Origin: Symsagittifera roscoffensis
Lineage: Eukaryota > Xenacoelomorpha > Acoela > Convolutidae
DNA: 64,000 bases
Direction: 5' to 3'
Assembly (NCBI RefSeq): GCF_963678635.1
Contig: NC_087065.1
Location: 7,465,209-7,529,208 of the forward strand
Part shown: positions 11,856-21,722 of the stretch, piece by piece
Layout: the number at the start of each line of letters is the position of its first letter
Numbering within the stretch: position 1 is the stretch's first letter
Position numbers and translations under genes: made by a program
The notes under the pieces: generated by a model
Told to the model about the DNA's origin: nothing
What the model saw: the letters and a program-made list of their open reading frames with translations, nothing else
Databases searched by the model: none

Positions 11856-12168
11856 CTGCACTTGATGAAAAATACGTGAACCATCCCAAAAATCGACACA
11901 ACATCGGATGCAGTGCAAAGAAATTGAAGCCGAACATTGCCAACATCGCCTCCATGATTCCATCCTGGAACCCAGCAACGACGTCACTAACAGCCAGACA
12001 TTTGATGAAATTCTGACCCGATGTTTTCTGGGGGAAGTTGTCAGCTGTGAGATATGCGAATGTGTTTCCGACTAGGCCGAATAAAGTGATAATAGTTGCT
12101 GATATTTGGCAGATGAGGATCTCTGTTTGGTATTCAAGTTCAGGAGCTGACGATGATTCATTCATCAA
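11856..12168 (-). CDS. Rhodopsin-family GPCR, exon 1: N-terminus to TM3
   Basis: This is the first coding exon of a class A (rhodopsin-like) seven-transmembrane receptor, a plasma-membrane protein that couples extracellular ligands to heterotrimeric G proteins. From ATG at 12168 it encodes a short acidic N-terminus (MMNESSSAPELEYQ) with an N-glycosylation sequon, TM1 with the GN signature (LVGNTFAYL), TM2 with the LAVSD motif, and the TM3 cysteine (LHPMLCRFLGWF). The donor is TGCAG|GTAAAA (GT at 11855-11854). With exons 2-4 the product would be about 331 residues, normal for this family. The ligand class cannot be told; no motif links it to amine, opsin or a specific peptide receptor. The upstream 300 bp contain a MITE insertion at 12472. 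Confidence 0.78.
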
Positions 12169-12471
12169 TATCTACAATTCAAGCAAAACGGAGAGATAAA
12201 ATTGTCAGAAAACTTGCTAAACTGGTTGAAAGAGCAACATACAAGCTAAAAGTTAGCAGAAAATATGATACTTTTGCCTAATTGACTGTTACTCTATATT
12301 TCAGGAAACTATTAAGGACAACTGAATAATTAATAGGCAGTTTATTCAGCCTTAACATAGTAAAATTTCTCAACTTATTACCACCTACAAAAATTTAATA
12401 CTTTAGACCGGTAAAAAAATTTCTCAGTAATCTCTTGGCACTAACAATAATCACAAAAAAAAGACTGTGAA

Positions 12472-12813
12472 CAGGGGCAAATCTAGATTTTTTCGAAAAT
12501 TTGTCGACCATTTTTTTTAGGTCGACCGAATTGTTTTATTGAGCTCTCCCTAAGCACTAATTAGTCCCTGTTATGGCCAAATATTCTGCGCCGCACGCAA
12601 AATTTTGAAAGAACAGGCCAAAAAGGAAAATTTTGACCAAAAAATTGCGTTTTTTCGACGCGCGCTTCCCCCTCAAAATTAGTATATATTGGCGCCAATG
12701 GTGGTCGGCCAAAAGTGGATTTTTTAAAAAGTACAAAAGGGGGGACCCTTTGGGTTGACAGGGAGTCGAATCCCTGAGGGTAAGCGTCCCCCCCCCCCTT
12801 AAATCCGCCCCTG
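12472..12813. mobile_element. Non-autonomous hAT element (MITE) with perfect target duplication
   Basis: It begins CAGGGGCAAATCTAG and ends TAAATCCGCCCCTG, and is flanked by identical 8-bp copies of ACTGTGAA (12464-12471 and 12814-12821). It belongs to the same family as the copy in intron 1 but in opposite orientation: the GGCGCCAATATATACTAATTTTGAG-type interior block occurs here as its complement. It is non-coding. Its position about 300 bp upstream of the receptor start codon places it in or near the promoter. Confidence 0.92.
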
Positions 12814-12821
12814 ACTGTGAA

Positions 12822-14254
12822 CCATTAAATTTTTTATGGAAATGGTTTACGTTTGCAACTTTGATAATTCTAGTATATTTGAAATACAAAAAGAAAAAAA
12901 ATGTTCATTAAAAAGTAGACTCTATTTCAAATGTTAATTGAATACACTAATTGATTTTGAAAAAAAATCGACAAAATTTTCAAGAGCTGTGTATGAAACA
13001 GTTTTGTCTTGAAGCAATTCATTCGCACCATTTATCAGTTTTGTCTCTGACGAGGCTTAATTAAAGTCACTTGATCAACTATTTGATTTTTTTTGGTTTG
13101 ATAAAACGATCGAAAAATAGCTTTTCAAAAAAATCTGTTTAAAAAAAATTTATCCTAAGCATAACTGAAACTTATCAAATTAACGGAAGTTATTTTTAAA
13201 TTTGATAGACAGAAGTTTTCATTTAACTAATGCAAAACCAAGTCGCAGCAGACAAAGCCAATCGTTTTTCTTATTACCCATGCATAAAATTTAAAAAGTG
13301 TATTCGCATTCTTCATATGTCAATACTGATACGTAAATCAAACTAATAAGTTGCGGTAAAAGCTTGGTTCAAAATACACATTTTGGTTTCGAGTCCAGAC
13401 CATTAATCTGGTGTCCGAAAAACTAGACGACAGCTGTTAAGACGACAGCTGTTAAGACGACAGCTGTTAAGACGACAGCTGTTAAGACGACAGCTGTTAA
13501 GACGACAGCTGTTAAGACGACAGCTGTTAAGACGGCAACCGCTTGTGGTGAGACTCAAAGACGAAGCTACCCACGAATTCTAAAATTGTTTTTCGGAAAA
13601 AAAGAACTGATTTAAAATAGAACAATTCAGTCTACGAAAAAAGTTCATTTTCTTTGTTTTTCGGAAAAAAAAAAGAATTTGCTTAAAATCGAACAGTTTT
13701 GCCTCGTAATGTTGAAACTCTCTTGTGTCGTGTTAATGTCACGTAGTCCTAATGTCTTGTCATTTTTTTCTTCCAGCCTGGCATCCTTTGATGTATTTTC
13801 AATTGATCCAGTAAATCAATAATATAAACAAACAAAACGACGAAAAAAGATGAACGCAGGAATATTAAATGGAAACAGAGAAGATACGGAAGTAAAAGTT
13901 GTTCTAAAATCCAAATTGATTTTTCCATAATTTGCTAAGCTTGAATGTGGCTTGAATGTGCAAAAAAGTAGCCCATTGCAATCAGTTCAAGACAAATCTG
14001 TCTATACAGATAATTTGTTGGAAGCAGCAGCTCAAAAATATAGTCTGCATTCGTACTAAGTTTGAATTTGATAATTTGATTTTTTGTGTGGTTAGAGTTC
14101 AGAGTTCAGAGTTTTATGAAACGCCCTAAATAATTTTCCAATTATTTTGACGGATAATGAAAAATGGAAAATTTGCAGGTGTTGAAAACGTTTATTTCGC
14201 AATAAAACGTTAAATTCACAGTTGGTATTGGTCCTAAGTGTCTAAATGCGTTCC
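12822..14254. other. Intergenic sequence, no gene seen
   Basis: No recognisable coding region. The only clear structure is the 15-bp tandem array at 13426-13530. Confidence 0.5.
13426..13530. repeat. Seven perfect copies of a 15-bp tandem repeat
   Basis: The unit GACGACAGCTGTTAA is repeated seven times without a single difference and then breaks off in GACGGCAACC. Each unit contains the palindrome ACAGCTGT with the E-box core CAGCTG. The lack of any sequence variation points to recent expansion. Confidence 0.95.
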
Positions 14255-15280
14255 AGGGTTGAGATCATCTTTGTATGTTTTCGGTGCCAGGCAGAATTGA
14301 TTGTGACTATAAAAGTTTGAATTAAACATAACCAACTCGGATCTTGGGTGGCACCTACAGCGGCCAGTAAGATTAATATAATTCACTCATTTCGACCTAC
14401 AAGTAAAATGACCTCTCAAGTAAAATGACACTATCCACCTAAACATTTCGCCGATAAAATTCATGATGCGCAAAAACAAACACCCGGATACGAAATAAAA
14501 ACGCTCATCGCATGGTCGCAACAACTTTAGGACTTTGTTTGGAATCTTCTAATTTATAATCAATTCTAAATGATTTAGTGAAAATTTGGACCCTTTTGTC
14601 ACAAAAATTTAGTTGAAGAGAAATTTTTACAGACACATTTGAAATTTGAATCCAAAAATAAGTTGTTTTTCCTCGTTGTTAATTAGATAGACAATTTTTA
14701 AGTCTTTTGAGAATTTTTGCAAAGAATAATTCGTTTCGTTCCCATGAAAAACGTGCACAAAATTGAAGCTGGAGTTATTTTGAGCGTGATTTTTTAGAAG
14801 AGGCAATTAGAATTGTACTGTGGTTTATTTAGTGGAATGTTGGTAGAAAAACAAAAAGTAGTGCTGATTTGAGATCAACCGTCAATCTAAATCTACCCTG
14901 CCCCCAAACTAATACAAAACTGCTTGTATTAGGGCGAAGCACTGAATGCTCCGACTGCCTTTTAACTTCTATGGAGCAGTAAAAACATGAAAAAATTAAA
15001 AATAATGAAATCAAACGAATTTTTTTTAATTTGTGAATTTTTGTGAAAGTCATCCCCCACACGCCATATAAAGTACAACGTGATAAAATGCGGTAGTAGT
15101 AAAAAATCAATTATGGCAAAAAAGCTTCCTTCAAATAATTTGGAACGATTATTAAGACGGATTAAATCTCCGCTAACGCGTTAATAGCGCAAAATATATC
15201 GCGCGTTATTTGTCGCAAATTGGCTAAAATGGCAATCTTTAAACCCCCATAACTTCAGAAAAAAATGATCACAAGTGAAA
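14255..15280. repeat. Imperfect tandem duplication, unit 1
   Basis: The sequence from AGGGTTGAGATCATCTTTG onward is repeated at 15399-15851 with a few substitutions. Shared blocks include TTCGGTGCCAGGCAGAATTG, ACCTACAGCGGCCAGTAAGA and the ends TCGCGCGTTATTTGTCGC and AATGATCACAAGTG. Unit 1 contains about 570 bp that unit 2 lacks, including a family A copy at 14913-15280. Confidence 0.8.
14913..15280 (+). repeat. Dispersed repeat family A, 3'-truncated copy
   Basis: It starts ACTGCTTGTATTAGGGCGAA, followed by TGCTCCGACTGCC and TATGGAGCAGTAA, and proceeds through the CACACGCCATATAAAGTAC, GGAACGATTATTAAGACGG and CGCGTTAATAGCGC blocks. It stops at ATGATCACAAGTGAA, where a second copy begins. Confidence 0.7.
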
Positions 15281-15281
15281 C

Positions 15282-15398
15282 AAGACTGCTCGTATCAGGG
15301 CGAAGCCCTGAATGTTCCGACTGCCTTTTAAGGTTTATGAAGCAGTAACAACATTAAAAAATTCAATGAAATAAAACAAAACGAAAAAAAAAATTTAC
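15282..15398 (+). repeat. Dispersed repeat family A, 5'-end fragment
   Basis: Only the left end is present (AAGACTGCTCGTATCAGGGC with the CAGGGC-GAA-GCCCTG hairpin, then the GAAGCAGTAACAAC block). It is cut off where unit 2 of the tandem duplication starts. Confidence 0.7.
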
Positions 15399-15851
15399 AG
15401 GGTTGAGATCATCTTTGTATGTTTTCGGTGCCAGGCAGAATTGATTGTGACTATAAAAGTTTGAATTAAACATAACCAACTCGGTCTTGGGTGGCACCTA
15501 CAGCGGCCAGTAAGATTAATATAATTCACTCATTTCGACCTACAAGTAAAATGATCTCTCAAGTAAAATGACACTATCCACCTAAACATTTCGCCGATAA
15601 AATTCATGATGCGCAAAAAAAAACACCCGGATACGAAATAAAAACGCTCATCGCATGGTCGCAACAACTTTAAGACTTTGTTTGGAATCTTCTAATTTAT
15701 AATTTTGTCACAAAAATTTAGTTGAAGAGAAATGTTTACAGACACATTTGAAATATCACGACAAAATATATCGCGCGTTATTTGTCGCAAATTGGCTAAA
15801 ATGGCAATCTTTAAACCCCCATAACTTCAGAAAAAATGATCACAAGTGAAA
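15399..15851. repeat. Imperfect tandem duplication, unit 2
   Basis: This is a shortened second copy of 14255-15280. It keeps the first 300 bp nearly intact and then joins directly to the far end of the unit, losing the interior. Confidence 0.8.
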
Positions 15852-16545
15852 CAAGACTGCTCGTATCAGAGCGAATCCCTGAATGTTCCGACTGCCTTTT
15901 AAGGTTTATGAAGCAGTAACAACATTAAAAAATTCAATGAAATAAAACAAAATGAAAAAAAAAAAATTTCTGAAATTTTAAATTTTTTAAATGAAAATCA
16001 TCCCCCCACACGCCATTTAAAGTACAAAAGGATAGATTTCGTTCCTTGAAACAAACCAGTTATGGCAAATAAGCTTCTTTTAACCAACTTGGAACGATTT
16101 CTAAGACGGATTAACTCTCCGCTTACGCGTTAATAGCGCGAAATATATCGCGCGTTAATTGTCCCAATTTGGCCAAAACGCCAATCTTTAAGCCCCCGTA
16201 TTTTTACACAAACTGATAACAGGTGAAATATCTTTTCAAATTTGAGCTCAAGACAACAATACCTTTCGAATGATATAAAAAATTCCGTCAAAAATGGCTA
16301 GTTAAAAAGTCGAAATTTGTCTGAAGAAAAAAAAAACCCACCCCGAGCACAAATATTCCGTTACTTTCGTATCGAAAGTCGGAACAATAACTTTTCAATT
16401 TTAAGCTTAGGATAACAATACTTTTTGAATGATATAGAAAAAAATCCGTCAAAATGGCTAGTTAAAAAATCGATGTTTGTCTGAAAAAAAACTACCCAGA
16501 GCACAAATATTCCGTTCATTTCATTACGAAAGTCATATTAATAAA
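15852..16545 (+). repeat. Dispersed repeat family A, full copy with duplicated 3' end
   Basis: It runs from CAAGACTGCTCGTATCAGAG to AAAGTCGGAACAATAAC near 16388. The last 150 bp (from the GAGCTCAAGACAACAATACC-type block to GAGCACAAATATTCCGTT) are then repeated in a diverged form to about 16545, so the copy carries two 3' ends. It is non-coding. Confidence 0.7.
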
Positions 16546-19500
16546 GGTAATAAAACCAAAAAAGTTGAATAGTATGATAGCTTAAACTGATTAGTAAATA
16601 ATCCTTCATTTAAAACAAGCGTGATATTTGATGTTTAATAGCATACAAATCAAAACTCAGTTTCAAGTTTGGCAGTATATTATGGGTGTTTATTTTAAAT
16701 GCAACTTTCTCAGGTACTTAATTCTCTCAATATTTATTCATAGAAATAAGGATTGATGCCGGGATTTTAAGGTTGTTTTATGATTTTAGTTATCTGGACT
16801 AATTAAATAAACATGAAACCGAGCAGTGTTTTCTTTAGGATTTTTTCATAACTTGCTTGAATATGTTTTGAATGTGCATCAACGAAATAGTTCCAAAGCA
16901 ATCAGTTTGAAAAGAATCTGTCCATAATATCAAAAAAATCTGAATTAGAATCTAAGATTAAACAATGTTTATGCTCATCCTAATTGTTTGTCGCATATTG
17001 TGCTTTGCCATATTTTTGAAACTTACACCTGTCGGATAGTGAAAAAATGAAAAAGTTAGCAAGAGTAGCGATTTGGTTTCTTTTTAATACACTGCATTCT
17101 TTTATTTAGTCAAACAACTTTGTTTATATTTTTTTGCGAATAGTTATCAAAAAGTTTATTGATGTTTTCGACTGTTAACCAATTCTTATGACTGTGTTTT
17201 ATCCACCAGGCAATATTTTGAAATATCTTTGGAAAAAACGGTTGTTAGTTAGATGGACAAACTGGGGTCTTTCGCATATTTTCAAACACGTTCGGACACG
17301 TTAAGAGCATGATTTGTTTTGTTCCCATCGAAAACAGAAACTGGGTGCCATTTGAAGCTTGTTTTTTTTTAGAGAGAGAGATAAACCGAGTTGATTTTGT
17401 AGTATTTTGACGTTTTTCAAAATTTCAACCTAAAAAACAAGCCATTTTGAACTTATTGAAAACTCATACTAAAAACGACCTTAGGTTGCTCGTATCAGGG
17501 CAAACCCCCAAATGCAAAGCTTTGTCCATAAACTAGTCTCGAATAGTTTTTGGTTAACAAATTTTTCACTTATTTTGAATATTAAGAATCGTGTATGGAA
17601 TTACTAAGTCCAATTAGCCTGCCTCAATTGAATTTGTAACGATTTTGAGGTGCGGGATAATTTGCCACGCGTAAATAATGAGCGTTGAACTTTCAGTTAC
17701 AAAGTATCACAGTGCGATCGACGTGGTGAACGCTGGGAGCAAGAATATTCTTGGATCGATCCCCCGAGGAATTTTTTTGGAATTGGTCTGAATAAAAAAA
17801 ACATCCCGAGCATATATATTCCTTACTTTCTTCGAGAGTAGGAACAAAACTCAATAAAATTTTAAGGTCTTAAAATCGTAATTTTTTTTTCAGTTAATTG
17901 GTCGAAACTGCTCATTACAAACTTTTCTATAAGTTTTCAGGTGTTAAGCCCTTCTTAATTAGTTTAAGCTAACTACGACACTGATGTTTAATTGGCTCAT
18001 ACTAAGATTAACTCGATCGCTTTCAATTTTTCTCCAATTTGAGAAAAGCGATCGAAAATGCAGGCAGGTTTAATTGTTCTGTCCGGCATTATTCAACAAA
18101 TCAACACTTAGTACTTCACAGATTATGGGCAAAAAAACAGTAGTCATCGTTTTTATGGCCTAATCAAAGTCTTCATAGCATGAGCCTAAGATATTTTATT
18201 TAACATTTAGTTGGTTTTTGGTTCAGAATGGTAACCAAAATAGCAGTCAGGTTCTGTTTTCTGAAAAAAATCGATTGTTTGATTTTTTGTTCGTAGCTCA
18301 AATAAATGAAAAACCTAAATCGCTTTACAATTTAACAATGTTAAAAAACGTTGTTTGAAAGAGCTGACAAGGTGTTGTGTAAAACATATCAAGACTCTGC
18401 AGACCACGCTTTGTGCGGATAGTATACGTTATTCTTTTTTTACGCTTTTTACTTGTTTGTTTTTTTTTTCGGATGACGATAGTCAAAATTCGCAAAAAAA
18501 AAATATAAAAGTCAACTTAGGTTTTGTCATTCGAATTAACTGTATATTATTAGACTATAAAAGTTATAAAAAATTAAATGAAAAACGTGACTCCGACTTG
18601 GTTTTTAATTAAGTGATCAATTTTTGATCATTGTGCTTTACACATAAAAAAAACAGAAAACAAAAAAAAATAAAAAAAAATTAAAAAAACGGTTTTGAGC
18701 GTTTTTTAAAACGCGTTTTTATTCTAAACGCCACATGAAGCATATGAATATTGATCTATGATGCAATTCTAAAGGTTTGAAAAGTATGAACTTGTATATT
18801 AAGTACATGACCATTATTTCCAAGTTTGTGAAAAGTTTTAAGAATTTCCGTCTGATATAGTTTGTTTTTCTCAAAATAGCGCATTGCATAAACTATAAAT
18901 ATTATTGGTTTTTATTTTGTTTCTCTAATGTAAGGTATCTGGGTTCAATTTTATAGACTAAATAGTCGTTTATTTGTATTTGAAAAAAGATTAAAGCATT
19001 TCAGGTTGAAAGAAAATCTTTTCTCTCCACTAGCGTTATGACCAATTGTTTGAATCGGGTGAATTATTTTTTATAGTCTCCAAATTGCTTTTTTTCTGTT
19101 CAAGGCATAATTATTTCAATATTTTTACAAGAAAATAATTGCAGCAACATTGTTTGTTGCCAAATATTTGAACAAAAAGTTCCATGAATAAAAACAACAA
19201 TTTCCATAAGGCTTTAAAACAATTTATAAAAAAAAACAATAACCCTTTGAAGGAAAAGAGTTTTTTACTTAAATAACGCAACTTAATTACTGATTGCTTC
19301 ATTGCGTATGACGAATGTTTTTATTTTCCATTAGCAAAAACAAAAATCACTTACGCAAAAATTTTCAATGTAATAAATGTCCATAACTATTGAACGTAGG
19401 CAATTAGATACTATTGCACTTTTTGACATCTCTATAGCAGCAAAACGAATCAGTCATTTTTATTTTCACCAGGAAAACTTCATCAATCTGATTTTGTCTA

Positions 19501-20291
19501 GGCAAATTGAATTTCGTATACAATTTTTGAAAGATTGTATTTCAATAAGCAAAATTGAAACCCTACAAAGAATTGAAAAAAAAATAAAAAGCGAAAGTAG
19601 TAACTAAATGGGCAATAAATAACAATAAAGTGTGCATGTTTTAGCAGACAAAATTACAACTAAGAGCTGGATTAGTACAGCAATAATTCATAGCTCAAAA
19701 GATCCTAAATGTTAGTTCCAGAAACATTATTCTGGTAGGAAGCTGCAATCTCACCCCTTTGAAGGGTTTATTCAAAAAGACATATGCGCCTCAGGGGATT
19801 TTGAAAATCAATTTGTTACCGCGCTAACACTTTTAATGGATGTCTATTCACGGGTTGATTGAATCAAAGCTCTCTGATTAGAGGAAAAATTTATTAGAAA
19901 GAAATTAAACGGATGAGTTAACTCAATGTTAAATAAGTTATGAACAACTCTACAAAAGTCATTCAAAATTAACAGTTTTCAAGATATTTAATGCTAATTA
20001 AAAAGATTAGCGAAAATCCATAAAAGTTGTTTGGCATAAAAGAAGAATGCAAAAGTGCATGTTAACCCCTCACACGCCAGAAAATATAGAAAACTTAGCT
20101 GAGTTTCGGACGTTCAAAGAAGGAATAATTAAATTATGTAGCTTCGAACGTTCCCCGGAAAAAATAGGAAAATCAAAACAATTGATCGATTCCTTTTTAA
20201 TACAGTAACCGATGGATTCTTTATAGTTACGAGTTAAGCGTAGAAAAAGCATAGCTATAAAAGGAATTTTTGAATTTGAAATTCAAAACAG
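16546..20291. other. Intergenic sequence, no gene seen
   Basis: No coding region is recognisable. A diverged family A-like copy is visible at about 17485-17842 (TTGCTCGTATCAGGGCAAAC at the left, CCGAGCATATATATTCC and GAGAGTAGGAACAAA at the right). Short ORFs near 18355 and 19377 have no domain signal and compositions like the surrounding DNA. Confidence 0.5.
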
Positions 20292-20822
20292 ACAAGACTG
20301 CTCGTATCAGGGCGAAGCCCTGAATGTTCCGACTGCCTTTTAAGGTTAATGGAGCAGTAATAATATTGAAAAATTAAATGTAATAAAACAAAATGAAACT
20401 TTTTTTTCTAAAATTCGAATTTTTTAATGAAAATCATCCCCCCACACCCCAGATAAAGTACATAAAGATAGATTTTGCTCCTTGTAACAAATCAATTATG
20501 GTAAATAAGCTTCTTTCAACCAATTCGGAACGATTCCTACGAAGGATTAACTCTCCGCTTACGTGTTAATAGCGCAAGTATATCGCGCGTTAATTATCCC
20601 AATTTGGCCAAAATGGCAGTCTTTAAACCCCCGTATCTTTACGAAAAAATAATCACAGGGGAAATATTTTTTCGAATTTGAGCTCAGAACAACAGTACCT
20701 TTTGAATGATAAAAAAAATTTGTTGTGAAAATTGGCTGATTAAAAAGTCGAAATTTGTCTGAAGAAAAAAAAACCCACCCGAGCACAAACATTCCGTTAC
20801 TTTCGTATCAAAAGTCGGAACA
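20292..20822 (+). repeat. Dispersed repeat family A, full-length copy
   Basis: This is the best reference copy of the 0.5-kb family. Left end: ACAAGACTGCTCGTATCAGG with an immediate hairpin CAGGGC-GAA-GCCCTG. Interior: CCACACCCCAGATAAAGTAC, a TAATAGCGCAAGTATATCGC palindromic segment, and TTTGGCCAAAATGGCAG. Right end: CGAGCACAAACATTCCGTTAC and AAAAGTCGGAACAA. The GTTCCGAC near the left end and GTCGGAAC at the right end form short inverted ends. There is no coding capacity and the superfamily is undetermined. Confidence 0.75.
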
Positions 20823-21321
20823 AAAAGGTAAAATAATTACTCAGATATCAACAACGGAAGCTAAATAAAGGTTTTTGCGTATCTTTTCGAAATTAAGACA
20901 ATGTAAAACGCTACATCCTATTTTGGTTTGATTGACGTGTTGGCATCATTAGAAATGAATTTAGTAGTTATCACAAATGGCTTGACTCAATGAAGAGAAG
21001 AAATTTTAAAAAACGTGCAGTCGAAGCATCTTCTAAGACAAAACAAATAACGATTACTGTTGCTTAGGCGGGCTTTGGAAGAACCTGCTAAAATTGATGT
21101 CGTGAAATATCACCAACGCTCATAATTCAAAAGTCCATAAGTTACATAAATATGCATACAAGCAGTAGCGGATTTAACCCTCTCAACTAAGGATTTGAAC
21201 CCCTGACCACCCAAAAAATCCCCCTTAAATCCGCTAGTGCTTGTATGCAGAATTGAGTCATGATTGAAAAAGCTCTTTGCGAGCGCTGTCTTTGAACCAA
21301 TCAAGTCATAACGCAAAAGGA
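20823..21321. repeat. Repeat C, order A-B (circular permutation of 28688-29210)
   Basis: The first block (about 20825-21090, AAAGGTAAAATAATTACTCAG to GGCGGGCTTTGGAAGAACC) is followed by a second block (about 21091-21321, CTAAAATTGATGTCGTGAAA to CAATCAAGTCATAACGCAAA). The related sequence at 28688-29210 holds the same two blocks in the opposite order. The repeat lies directly between two family A copies. Confidence 0.8.
21154..21248. repeat. 23-bp inverted repeat hairpin inside repeat C
   Basis: The left arm at 21154-21176 and the right arm at 21226-21248 are complementary at 22 of 23 positions. The arms contain TAGCGGATTTA, similar to the CAGGGGCGGATTTA ends of the hAT MITEs nearby, so this may be a very short derivative of that family. 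Confidence 0.75.
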
Positions 21322-21722
21322 ACAAGGCTGCTCATATCAGGGCGAAGCCCTGAATTTTCCGACTGACTTTTAAGATTTATGGAGCAGTAATTACCTATAA
21401 AAATTAAATGTAATAAATCAGAAAAAAGTATATCTAAAATTTAAATTTTTTTAATGAAAATCATCCCCCCACACGCCATATAAAGTACAAAAGGATAGAT
21501 TTCGCTCCTTGTAACAAATCAATTATTGCATGTAAGATTCTTTCAACCAATTTGGAACGATTTCTAAGACGAATTAAATTTAAGCTCAAGACAACAATAC
21601 TTTTGAATAATATAAAAAAACTCTGTCAAAAACGTTTAGTTAAACGTCGAAATTTGTCTGAAGAAAAAGACCACCCCGAGCAGAAATATTCCGTTACTTT
21701 TGTTAAGAAAGTCCAAACAAAA
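21322..21722 (+). repeat. Dispersed repeat family A, internally deleted copy
   Basis: It starts ACAAGGCTGCTCATATCAGG. The palindromic CGCGTTAATAGCGC region is missing: AAGACGAATTAAATTTAAGC joins directly to the GCTCAAGACAACAATAC block. It ends GAAATATTCCGTTAC...AAAGTCC. Confidence 0.7.

Noticed and set aside
13426-13530. CRISPR-like array
   Set aside because: Units are contiguous 15-bp tandem copies without spacers, in a eukaryotic sequence.
20292-20822. Firm classification of family A as a Helitron
   Set aside because: A subterminal hairpin exists but the TC start and CTRR end could not be established, so the class is left open.
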